In this document: in pieces, positions 1-6,898 of the stretch
Layout: every line of letters starts with the position of its first letter
Position numbering within the stretch: the stretch's first letter is position 1
From: Chloroflexota bacterium
Lineage (GTDB): Bacteria > Chloroflexota > Anaerolineae > Anaerolineales > DRKV01
NCBI GenBank assembly: GCA_011051635.1
Contig: DRKV01000233.1
Span: 1-10,321, forward strand
Length of the DNA stretch: 10,321 nucleotides
Direction of reading: 5' to 3'
Translations under genes and position numbers: made by a program
The notes under the pieces: model-generated
What the model was told of the DNA's origin: nothing
What the model saw: only the letters and a program-made list of their open reading frames with translations
Database searches by the model: none

Positions 1-640
1 AGGCTCCCAGTAAATCGGGGTAGCCTTTGGGCGGGGCGAGGCGTCCCACGGCAATCAGGACGACGTTCTCCGGCGTACAGCCCAGTTGGGAACGCAGGGC
101 ACGGCGCTCTTGGAGCGAGAGGGGCGGAATTTCCGGCACGGCGTTGGGAATGACCTCAATGCGTTTTCTTCCCAGGCGGTGAGTGTGCGCCCGCGCCACC
201 TCGCCCCCAACGGCAACGACGGCGCGGGCGGCGTAGCGCAGGGTCCAGGTTTCCAGGGCGCGGCGCAGGGGGTGGTGAAAACGGGGGTCCTGCCCGACGG
301 AGTGCAGGGTCGCCACGACGGGCGTCCCCGTCCAGCGCCCAGCCAGCCCGCCGAGGATGTTGGCATAGGCGAGATGAGTCTGCACCACGTCGTAACGCCG
401 CGCCCGAAAGTGCGCTGCCAGCGCCCGCAAACGGCCTGCATCCAGCAGATGAGGAGCAGGGAAGAGGAACACCTCCACCCCGGCATCCCGGAGCGCTTGC
501 TGGATGGGCGATTGGGGGTCGTCATGCAAACTGAGCACACTGGCCTGCATGTCATAGGAGGCGGCGTGGAGGGCGAAAGTCTCCACCAGTTTTTGCGCTC
601 CGCCAATGCGGAGGAGGTCTATCATTTGGAGGACGCGCAT
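1..640 (-). CDS. Glycosyltransferase, GT4-like, C-terminal part beyond window edge
   Basis: About 213 residues are visible; the rest lies beyond the left edge. The protein opens with MRVLQMIDLLRIGGAQ, the usual first strand and Gly-Gly-Ala loop of the N-terminal GT-B fold in GT4-family glycosyltransferases (Glyco_transf_4). It continues through the typical strand patterns, with VVQTHLAYANILGG, VVATLHSVGQDP, a stretch resembling the inter-domain linker (IEVIPNAVPE), and the first strand of the C-terminal donor-binding domain (LIAVGRLAPPKGYPDLL). It probably adds a sugar from a nucleotide-sugar donor to the lipid-linked repeat unit on the cytoplasmic side. The EX7E donor motif would be off the window. 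The ATG at 640 fits the family start exactly, but no Shine-Dalgarno is visible because an 8-bp repeat array fills the space upstream. The upstream frame stays open, so a longer N-terminus cannot be excluded. Family call is confident; sugar specificity is unknown. Confidence 0.88.
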   Translation of the reverse strand, partial: MRVLQMIDLLRIGGAQKLVETFALHAASYDMQASVLSLHDDPQSPIQQALRDAGVEVFLFPAPHLLDAGRLRALAAHFRARRYDVVQTHLAYANILGGLAGRWTGTPVVATLHSVGQDPRFHHPLRRALETWTLRYAARAVVAVGGEVARAHTHRLGRKRIEVIPNAVPEIPPLSLQERRALRSQLGCTPENVVLIAVGRLAPPKGYPDLLGA

Positions 641-645
641 GGGAA

Positions 646-693
646 GTGTGAAAGTGTGCAAGTTTGCAAGTACGAAAGTATGCAAGTATGCAA
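646..693. repeat. Six degenerate copies of an 8-bp tandem repeat
   Basis: Plus-strand units in order are GTGTGAAA, GTGTGCAA, GTTTGCAA, GTACGAAA, GTATGCAA and GTATGCAA, contiguous with no slippage of the period. The last two are identical and the others differ by one to four bases. The array occupies most of the 61-bp gap between the flippase stop (702) and the glycosyltransferase start (640), ending 5 bp before the ATG. It has no spacer structure, so it is not CRISPR. Any effect on expression of the downstream gene is inference. Confidence 0.85.
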
Positions 694-701
694 GGGGTGG
701 G

Positions 702-2168
702 TCAGGATTTCTCGCGACGGAGGGCGGAGCGGAGGACGCTCCCGGCTTCCAGGAGGATGGGGCGCTGGACGAACCACAGGAAGCCCAGGTAGGCCAGAGC
801 GCCGCCGGAAACGGCAATGCTCAACTGCACCCAGGACGGCAGTCCGCCGCTGAGGGTGAGCGCAGCCCCCACAATCAACGCCATCACCGTCCCAGCGCTC
901 AGGGCGGGGGAGAGGGCACTTGCAATCTCACGGAAGGGGGTCTCCATCAAACGGCTGGCAAGGTACAACTCTACCACCCCTGTTGTGAAGGCAATGGCGG
1001 CGTGAACCCACCCCACGGCAACAATTGTCTGCAAGCGGGTCACCGCCCACCACAAGCCCGGCAAAAGCACGGCCAGCCTCCCCAGCGAGATGTAGGTCAA
1101 AATCTGAGGGCGTCCCTGGGCTTTGTACACATCCCCCACATTGTAGGCCAGGGAAAGGGTGAGGGCGTAGATGGCGATAGCCCGCATCGGTTCGATGGCC
1201 GCTTCCCATTTGCCGGTGAAGAAGGTGAGCACCAGCGGGCGGGCTACCAGCGCCATTCCCAGCCCGAGGGGAACTGTCACCAGCGAGACGTAGCGCGCCG
1301 TGTTGAGAAAGCCCTTCCGCAGGGCTGCCGGGTCATCCCGCAAGGAGGCATAGACCGGAAAGATGACGCGTCCGATGATGTAACAAAACTGCATAACCAC
1401 CAGGTCGGGGATGCGAAAAGCGAGGGTGTAAATTCCCAGCGCAGCAGCCCCCATGTAGCGGCCTATCAAAAGGTAGTCGGCGTTGGCAATCAACATCCCC
1501 AGAGCGCCCACCAGAACGATGTTGATGCCGTAGGCCAGCAATTGACGCGCCAGACGGGGGTTGAAACGCCGGCGGGGACGCCAGGGGTAAGTGCGCCACA
1601 AAGTAATGGTTCCCGCAATCCTGCCGGAAACCTGACCGAAAATCAGGCTCCAGGCCCCCAGTCCCAGGAAGGCCAGCAAAATGGAGATGACCCCCTTGCT
1701 GAAAGCGCGGGCAAAATCGGGGACGAATTTGCGCCCGAAGGATAAATCGCGGCGCAAAAGGACATCATGGGTGTTGCCAATTGCCGTGATGGGGAAAACC
1801 AGCCCCAGGAAGCGGGTCACCGGCACAGCGCGCGGGTCCTGGAAAAAAATCCCTACCAGCGGAGCGCCCACCCAGGTGATGAGAAAGAGCAGCGTGCCCA
1901 GTCCCAGACTGAGCCAGAACCCCGTATAAGGAGCGTCCGGGTCGTCCCGATGGTAAATGACGGCCTGCCCGGTGCCCAGGTCGCTCATCACCTGCAAGAA
2001 ACTGATGATTACCAGGGCGTAACCCGCCACGCCAAAATCTTCTTCGCTCAGAAGACGCGCCAAAACGACCGTGCTGACAAAAACCATCAATTTGCCGCTG
2101 TAAAACGAGGCGTAACTCCAGAATGTCCCCCACAGAGTAGCGTGGGTCAGGTTACGGGAAATGCTCAT
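702..2168 (-). CDS. Wzx-type oligosaccharide flippase (MOP superfamily)
   Basis: 488-residue, highly hydrophobic protein with about a dozen predicted membrane segments, the size and layout of MOP/PST-family polysaccharide flippases. The N-terminus (LWGTFWSYASFYSGKLMVF, then ARLLSEEDFGVAGYA) is the characteristic opening of the WzxC/TuaB-like branch (Polysacc_synt_3), as is LLRRDLSFGRKF near residues 137-148. It should move undecaprenyl-diphosphate-linked repeat units from the cytoplasmic to the outer face of the membrane. The start ATG at 2168 shares four bases (ATGA) with the stop of the polymerase gene upstream, so translation is probably coupled; no strong Shine-Dalgarno is seen. The stop is followed by the 61-bp gap with 8-bp repeats and then a glycosyltransferase. 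Family assignment is confident; the exact substrate cannot be read from sequence. Confidence 0.92.
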   Translation of the reverse strand: MSISRNLTHATLWGTFWSYASFYSGKLMVFVSTVVLARLLSEEDFGVAGYALVIISFLQVMSDLGTGQAVIYHRDDPDAPYTGFWLSLGLGTLLFLITWVGAPLVGIFFQDPRAVPVTRFLGLVFPITAIGNTHDVLLRRDLSFGRKFVPDFARAFSKGVISILLAFLGLGAWSLIFGQVSGRIAGTITLWRTYPWRPRRRFNPRLARQLLAYGINIVLVGALGMLIANADYLLIGRYMGAAALGIYTLAFRIPDLVVMQFCYIIGRVIFPVYASLRDDPAALRKGFLNTARYVSLVTVPLGLGMALVARPLVLTFFTGKWEAAIEPMRAIAIYALTLSLAYNVGDVYKAQGRPQILTYISLGRLAVLLPGLWWAVTRLQTIVAVGWVHAAIAFTTGVVELYLASRLMETPFREIASALSPALSAGTVMALIVGAALTLSGGLPSWVQLSIAVSGGALAYLGFLWFVQRPILLEAGSVLRSALRREKS

Positions 2169-3634
2169 GAGGCCAGTTCATGCTCTTGCAGAGATTGCGC
2201 GGCCTGAGGCAAAGCCAACCCGATGCCAACCAACAACCAGAAGTAACGCGGGTACGCGGCGTGAACAAACAGCGCGGCTGTAAGATACCCCAGCAAAGCC
2301 AGGCCAAAAGCAACCACCATCTCGGCTTCATCCTCCGCTCCAGCCTCTTCGAAACGTTGCCGCGCAGTACGAATGGCGCGATATAAAAAGGCAAAGATAG
2401 CCGTGAAAACAAGGATTCCCGCCAGGCCGCTTTCGGCAGCAATTTCCAAATAAAAACTGTGGGGTTCCCGATTCTCGCGGCGCGGGTCCAACCCCAGGCG
2501 GCTGGAATAATCCAGATAATGTTCGGGGTAGTTGCGAATCCCCACACCGAGGAGCGGGTAATCCCGGAACATCAAGGCTGCCACCATCCATTCACTGGCG
2601 CGCCCGCGGAAGGAAACCTCATTCCGCACATCCCCCCGTCCGGGGATGAAATCCGTCAACGTGCTCAAACGGGCAGTGTAATCCCCAGGCAAAAACGGGA
2701 GCAGCACAGCCGCAAGGATGAGTACGGCGAGAACCTTCGTCGGGCTGAATTTATGATGGATGGACAGAGCCGCCAGAACGACTGCCAAAGCAAGGAAACC
2801 GCCGCGGGAAAAGGTAAAGACGAGGCTCAGCGCAATCACCACCGCAGCCCAAAGTGCCAGAATGCGCCACAGGAGCCGCCGTTCCGCAAAAAGGCGGTTC
2901 AGTGCCAGGGGAAAGAGGGCTACCAAAATTTGGGCGTAAAAATTGGGGTCGCCAATCGGTCCTGCAATGCGAGGTTCATCGTGCACTCCTACGATGTTGA
3001 GTACCGGCGCCTGGGCAAAGCCTCCAAAATTGTTATCAAAGTCTCCACTCACGTACTGGTAGACGCTCAAACTCCCCATGAGAATGCCGGCAAACAACAA
3101 AGCCCAGATGACCTTAGGGATGTCTTCATGACGCTGGAAAAGCATCACTACAAGCACTGTGATAATGCCATCCTTGACAAAGTCACTGACCGCGCCAAGC
3201 GCCGTGCTGAAGTTCGCGGCAAAGAAGAGGGATAACAGGATAACGAGAGCGTACGAGCCAATCAAAGCCAGGGGCAGACTCCAACCGCGAGGCTCCTCGC
3301 CATGCAGAACCCAGCGCAATGCTACCATTCCCAGCAACAAAACCACCAACGGCTTGGCAACAGAGGGCAGATTGTGATAATGGATGAGCACATCCGAGAG
3401 GCGGATGTAGGTGATAAAGGTAAGAGTGCTCAACCCTATCCAGGGAGTGGAAAAAGTCCCCAAGGCAATCACGCCGCCTCCCAGGAGAGCGACGATTGCC
3501 GCCGCCCCCAACGGCCCGCGGGTGACCGCGTTTCCTGTCACCCCCCCCGCTGCAACAGCCAACGCGCCAAAAAGGAGGGCGGCCTGCCAACGCGAAGCAT
3601 AGGATGAAACCTGTTTCGCGGGATGGGTCATCAC
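2165..3634 (-). CDS. O-antigen ligase/polymerase family protein (Wzy-like)
   Basis: 489-residue polytopic membrane protein. It carries the Wzy_C (O-antigen ligase) signatures: TFSRGG near residue 274-279, RGRASEWMVAALMFRDYPLLGVG from about 343, and HSFYLEIAAESGLAG near 392-406 in the large external loop, where the conserved Arg and His residues of this family lie. About ten to twelve membrane helices flank the loop. In this setting, beside a flippase and a chain-length protein, it most likely polymerises lipid-linked repeat units on the outer face of the membrane, although ligases share the same fold. Two starts are adjacent: GTG at 3634 and ATG at 3631. A GGAG at 3643-3646 lies 8 nt from the GTG, which also gives a 4-nt GTGA overlap with the upstream stop, so I prefer the GTG. 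Polymerase versus ligase is not resolved. Confidence 0.9.
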   Translation of the reverse strand: MMTHPAKQVSSYASRWQAALLFGALAVAAGGVTGNAVTRGPLGAAAIVALLGGGVIALGTFSTPWIGLSTLTFITYIRLSDVLIHYHNLPSVAKPLVVLLLGMVALRWVLHGEEPRGWSLPLALIGSYALVILLSLFFAANFSTALGAVSDFVKDGIITVLVVMLFQRHEDIPKVIWALLFAGILMGSLSVYQYVSGDFDNNFGGFAQAPVLNIVGVHDEPRIAGPIGDPNFYAQILVALFPLALNRLFAERRLLWRILALWAAVVIALSLVFTFSRGGFLALAVVLAALSIHHKFSPTKVLAVLILAAVLLPFLPGDYTARLSTLTDFIPGRGDVRNEVSFRGRASEWMVAALMFRDYPLLGVGIRNYPEHYLDYSSRLGLDPRRENREPHSFYLEIAAESGLAGILVFTAIFAFLYRAIRTARQRFEEAGAEDEAEMVVAFGLALLGYLTAALFVHAAYPRYFWLLVGIGLALPQAAQSLQEHELAS

Positions 3635-4734
3635 ACCGCTGTCTCCGCCAAGTAAACCGGGTCCTCCGGACGACGGCGCGCCTGTTCAACCGCATCCTCG
3701 AGACGGATACGCAAGGTTTCTAGCGTATCTCTCCGCTGGAACACAACGATGCCAACGCTAGGCTCCAATTGGATGACATCGCCCCCCGGTTCCAATTCAA
3801 ACGGCTGGGTCAAGATGCCATAGACGCGTCGCAAGGTGCGCGCCGCGCCATCACCAGGGGTGGCAGGCAACATGACGGCAAAGCGAATGTCGCTCCAGCG
3901 CCCGATGATGTCGTTGCCGCGCAGTTCCTGGCGCAGAACGCCTGTCACATGGCGCAGGACACGCTGGACGATGGGCTGCGGCAGGGTGTCTATCAATTCC
4001 TCCAGGCCGGTCAGTTGTATCAACCCCAGCGAGAAACCTTTATCAGCGCCGCGGTCCATCTGCATCTCAAGGCGGTGTTCAAAGTGATTGCGCGTGAAGG
4101 CCGTGGAGAGCGCATCAATGATGCGGCGGCGGCGGTAAGCATCCAGCGGAGCCTGGACTTGCTCCCGCACGATAGCCAGCGCCCCACCCATCAGCGCGCC
4201 CAGCACCAGCGCCAGCCCCGCATCACGCGCCGGATTAGGGCTGAAGGGCTTTTCCGCCGGCATGGCCGGGTCCAAAAAGCGGATGTCGTACACCTTATAC
4301 AGTTGCTGGATTTCGCCAATCGCCCGCTGCCCGATGCTGTTAGCCAACAATGCCGCCAATTCAGGGTCGGGGCCAATGACCGTCAATTCCAAAATGTTGG
4401 CATCCGGCAGCACGACGGCGTTATGCGAGTAATCGGTCAACGCTTCGGGGTCCAAGCCCAGGGACTTCACCGTCTCTTGATAAATGCGCTCACTGTTGAG
4501 AAATTCGGCATAGGTTGACACAATCGAGCGTTTGTCCAGGGCCGCCAGACTGCTCACCACATCCCGCCCACTGACATTCTCTGGATTGGGACTAACCACG
4601 AAGCGGGCACCAGTCTGATACATAGGCGTTGCCAGGTAATCTATCAGCAAGGCCACATTGAATGCCACCAAGGCTGTCAGTACGATTATCCACCAGCCCC
4701 TACGAAGCATGCGAAGATATAGCCGTAATTCCAT
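3631..4734 (-). CDS. Wzz-like polysaccharide co-polymerase fused to a degenerate GGDEF domain
   Basis: 367 residues from the ATG at 4734. Residues 1-190 form a chain-length-determinant (Wzz) module: TM1 at about 14-32, a short external domain, a Pro-rich stretch (AMPAEKPFSPNP), and TM2 at about 172-189. Residues about 204-355 match a GGDEF domain: DALSTAFTRNHFEHRL replaces the usual DxLTGLxNRRxF opening, and RGND-IIGRW-SDIRF-AVMLP aligns with RxxD-x5-GGDEF-AVLLP. The catalytic GGDEF is therefore SDIRF, and the metal-binding Asp of the DxD strand is also gone (LIQLTG), so cyclase activity is unlikely. The RxxD inhibitory site (residues 272-275) is intact and in register, suggesting cyclic di-GMP binding. 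The module sits where a tyrosine kinase domain normally follows in Wzc-type proteins. An in-frame extension to 4899 overlaps the upstream gene, lacks Wzz features and is rejected. The Shine-Dalgarno is weak (GGGA, 10 nt). Confidence 0.88.
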   Translation of the reverse strand: MELRLYLRMLRRGWWIIVLTALVAFNVALLIDYLATPMYQTGARFVVSPNPENVSGRDVVSSLAALDKRSIVSTYAEFLNSERIYQETVKSLGLDPEALTDYSHNAVVLPDANILELTVIGPDPELAALLANSIGQRAIGEIQQLYKVYDIRFLDPAMPAEKPFSPNPARDAGLALVLGALMGGALAIVREQVQAPLDAYRRRRIIDALSTAFTRNHFEHRLEMQMDRGADKGFSLGLIQLTGLEELIDTLPQPIVQRVLRHVTGVLRQELRGNDIIGRWSDIRFAVMLPATPGDGAARTLRRVYGILTQPFELEPGGDVIQLEPSVGIVVFQRRDTLETLRIRLEDAVEQARRRPEDPVYLAETAV

Positions 4735-4790
4735 TAGAAAATCATCCCGTGCAGGTAGTATCCAGCCGAAAATTTCAGCAGAGCCGCCAT
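4734..4790 (-). other. Possible 18-codon leader ORF coupled to the co-polymerase start
   Basis: In the 70-bp gap between the glycosyltransferase stop and the co-polymerase start, an ATG at 4790 opens an 18-codon frame encoding MAALLKFSAGYYLHGMIF. Its TAA stop shares one base with the co-polymerase ATG (TAATG). No Shine-Dalgarno precedes it, and an ORF this short can arise by chance. The one-base overlap is the only reason to record it. Confidence 0.15.
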
Positions 4791-4804
4791 TTTGGAGACA
4801 ATGC

Positions 4805-6103
4805 TTAGTCCCGCTTTGGTAATGGCGACGCCGGGGCGAATTTCCGGTCTGGTTCTTGAGTTCCGTCAGTTGTACCCGATATACCCGGAGAAGTTGCAAA
4901 CAAGGTTATCAGGTCTTCCACATTCTTTTGCAAGGTGAATTCCCGCCAGACCAGGTCGCGCCCTGCTTCGGCGCGCCGGGCTGCCTCCGCTGGATGCCGG
5001 TAGACCATCTCCAACGCATCGGCTAACGCTCCGGCATCTTTTTCGGGAACCAGCCAGCCGGTTTCTCCCGGACGTACCAGTTCCGGGATACCGGAAATCT
5101 CTGTCGCCACTACAGGCAGGCCGCTTGCCAACGCTTCCATCAAGGCAACGGGGATGCCCTCCATTTTGCCGGAGGGAGTAACCACACTGGGTTGCACGTA
5201 ACAATGCGATTCTGCCAGCAAGGCAGCAACTTCGTCCTGCGTTTTGGCACCCAGCAAGAACACCTGTTCTTCCAGCCCCAACGAGTGGATGCGTTCCCGC
5301 AAGGCCGCTTCCAACGCTCCTCCGCCTATCAGACGGCAACGGAAAGGGATGCCGCGTTCTCGCAAGCGTGCACAGGCATCAATGAGGTAGCGTTGCCCTT
5401 TATAGGGCTGTAAACTTCCTGTGTGGACAATCTCAAAACGCTCGTCACTGTGCCACTCCCGAGTTTCTCCAGCGTAACGCGCCGGGTCAAGGCCACAATG
5501 AACTACATGGGTTTTGCTCGCGACCCATGCTCCAAGAAGTTCTTGCAAATAACGGCGATTGAACTCCGAAATGGCTACAACAAAGGCGGCGTCACGCAAT
5601 TTTGTCTCCAACATGGCGTGGCAGACGAAAATATCATGTGCATGCACCGTGATACTGTAAGGAATACCTGTCAGGCGGTGTACAATCCAGGCAACCAGGG
5701 CGGGGTGGGTGGCATAATGGGCATGGATGTGGGGCACATCAAGAAAAGTCGCTTCTCGCGCCAGAGAAATACTTTTCGGCCACAGGATTACAGCCCGGGA
5801 CAAAAATTTGGGGCTGGTGCGATTCTCCCACAACACCCGCCCCAAAGTTCCCAGATACCGTTTCGGAGAACGCAGCAAGAGAAGAAGATTGTCACCCAGC
5901 ACTTTTGGCGAGAGGAAGCCCGTCTTCCAGGCTCGCGCTATCCAGGGACGCGCCTCCGGATGGACTACTTCCTGACGCTGGAAGATGAGGGGATACAACA
6001 GCACCTGCCATCCGCGGGCCTCCAGGGCTACCATCTCACGCAGAATAAAAGTTTCTGGCAGATGAGGAAACCGCGACATGACATAAGCCACGCGCTGCCG
6101 CAT
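4805..6103 (-). CDS. Glycosyltransferase family 4, colanic-acid WcaL-like
   Basis: 432-residue retaining GT-B glycosyltransferase. The N-terminal acceptor domain begins YVMSRFPHLPETFILREM (residues 7-24), typical of the WcaL/AmsK-like branch, and includes HIHAHYATHPALVAW and YSITVHAHDIFV. The C-terminal Glycos_transf_1 domain starts near residue 222 with IVHTGSLQPYKGQRYLI, has RLIGGGALEAALR, and ends with the EX7E donor-binding motif (Glu315 and Glu323, in EGIPVALMEALASGLPVV). It should add a sugar to the growing lipid-linked repeat unit in the cytoplasm. The stop of the sugar phosphotransferase gene (TAG) directly abuts its ATG, so the two are almost certainly cotranslated; a GGGG lies 8 nt upstream. 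The last 30 residues or so look disordered (Pro, Thr, Gly, Asp-rich). Donor sugar is unknown. Confidence 0.93.
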   Translation of the reverse strand: MRQRVAYVMSRFPHLPETFILREMVALEARGWQVLLYPLIFQRQEVVHPEARPWIARAWKTGFLSPKVLGDNLLLLLRSPKRYLGTLGRVLWENRTSPKFLSRAVILWPKSISLAREATFLDVPHIHAHYATHPALVAWIVHRLTGIPYSITVHAHDIFVCHAMLETKLRDAAFVVAISEFNRRYLQELLGAWVASKTHVVHCGLDPARYAGETREWHSDERFEIVHTGSLQPYKGQRYLIDACARLRERGIPFRCRLIGGGALEAALRERIHSLGLEEQVFLLGAKTQDEVAALLAESHCYVQPSVVTPSGKMEGIPVALMEALASGLPVVATEISGIPELVRPGETGWLVPEKDAGALADALEMVYRHPAEAARRAEAGRDLVWREFTLQKNVEDLITLFATSPGISGTTDGTQEPDRKFAPASPLPKRD

Positions 6104-6898
6104 CTAGTACGCCCCTTTCTGCTGAAAGACAGCCAGTACGGTGCGTGCCAGAATGTGGATATCCAGCCAGAGACAGCGGCGCTCCATGTAGGCCACATCC
6201 AAACGCACGCGTTCATCAAAACTGGAACTGCCGCGCCCCGTAATTTGCCACAGACCAGTCAATCCCGGGACGATATCCAGGCGTTCCGTGTGCCACATGG
6301 AGTATGTGCGCGGGCTAAAGGAAGTGGGACGCGGCCCCACCAGGCTCATGTCGCCCAAGAGTACATTGAACACCTGAGGTAGTTCGTCCAGGCTGGTTTT
6401 ACGGAGAATGTGTCCCAGGCGAGTAACCCTGGGGTCATTGGTAATTTTGAAATCAGGCCATTGCAATTCATTGAGATGCATCAACTTGATTTTCAATTCC
6501 TCCGCATCAGGCACCATTGTGCGGAATTTGTACATCTTGAAACGTCGCCCCCCTTTTCCTGTACGCCACTGCACAAAAAACACAGAGGCACGAGGTTCCA
6601 TCAGTTTCATCAGAGCAGCAATGATAAGCAGCCACGGCAACCAGAACGGGGCAGCCAATACCACGATAGCAATATCCAACAAGCGCTTTGCTCGCTCATA
6701 AGCCTTACCGCGCAAGATTTTTTTGTCGGGGTCGAAGCGGTTCAACCATGCCAAATCGTCCGCCAGGGCGAAATGCTCCCCCTTGTTTGAAGCATGGTCA
6801 AGGTGATATTGCAATCGCGGTCGGGTGCGGCGCTCTTTCATAGCCGAGAAACTCGCATCAGGAACGGCAGTGAAATCATCGGGGCGGCTCTCCCGCAT
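6104..6898 (-). CDS. Initiating polyprenyl-phosphate sugar phosphotransferase (Bac_transf family)
   Basis: 264-residue monotopic phosphoglycosyl transferase. A hydrophilic N-terminus (about 1-65) precedes the single re-entrant membrane helix (KRLLDIAIVVLAAPFWLPWL onward, residues 71-98). The catalytic domain then shows KMYKFRTM (121-128), DPRVTRLGHILRKTSLDELPQ (from 155) with the Asp-Glu catalytic pair at 171-172, GDMSLVGPRP (182-191) and PGLTGLWQITGR (211-222). These are the family hallmarks. The enzyme transfers a sugar phosphate from a UDP-sugar to undecaprenyl phosphate, the first committed step of repeat-unit assembly. The long form lacks the four-helix N-terminal part of WbaP/WcaJ and resembles the short PglC-like type, with an extra N-terminal tail. 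The chosen ATG overlaps the upstream gene by 23 nt; the ATG at 6841 would remove the overlap and 19 residues. Neither has a clear Shine-Dalgarno. Confidence 0.93.
   Translation of the reverse strand: MRESRPDDFTAVPDASFSAMKERRTRPRLQYHLDHASNKGEHFALADDLAWLNRFDPDKKILRGKAYERAKRLLDIAIVVLAAPFWLPWLLIIAALMKLMEPRASVFFVQWRTGKGGRRFKMYKFRTMVPDAEELKIKLMHLNELQWPDFKITNDPRVTRLGHILRKTSLDELPQVFNVLLGDMSLVGPRPTSFSPRTYSMWHTERLDIVPGLTGLWQITGRGSSSFDERVRLDVAYMERRCLWLDIHILARTVLAVFQQKGAY

Noticed and set aside
646..693. CRISPR array
   Set aside because: Units are 8 bp, contiguous and degenerate, without spacers and without cas genes nearby.
86..1745. Two long plus-strand open frames (86-853 and 606-1745)
   Set aside because: They lie antisense to the glycosyltransferase and flippase genes, have low-complexity Gln/Gly/Arg-rich translations without domain features, and span the repeat gap; they are by-products of base composition.
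2459..3235. Plus-strand open frame of 258 codons opposite the polymerase gene
   Set aside because: Antisense to a clear Wzy-like membrane protein, hydrophilic Lys/Gln-rich translation, no ribosome site or recognisable motif.
4735..4899. 55-residue N-terminal extension of the Wzz-GGDEF protein
   Set aside because: It overlaps the end of the upstream glycosyltransferase in another frame and has no membrane or Wzz character; the typical Wzz opening begins at the ATG at 4734.
5423..6382. Plus-strand open frame of 319 codons opposite the glycosyltransferase and sugar transferase
   Set aside because: Antisense to two genes with full catalytic motifs; it crosses their junction and shows no protein family feature.
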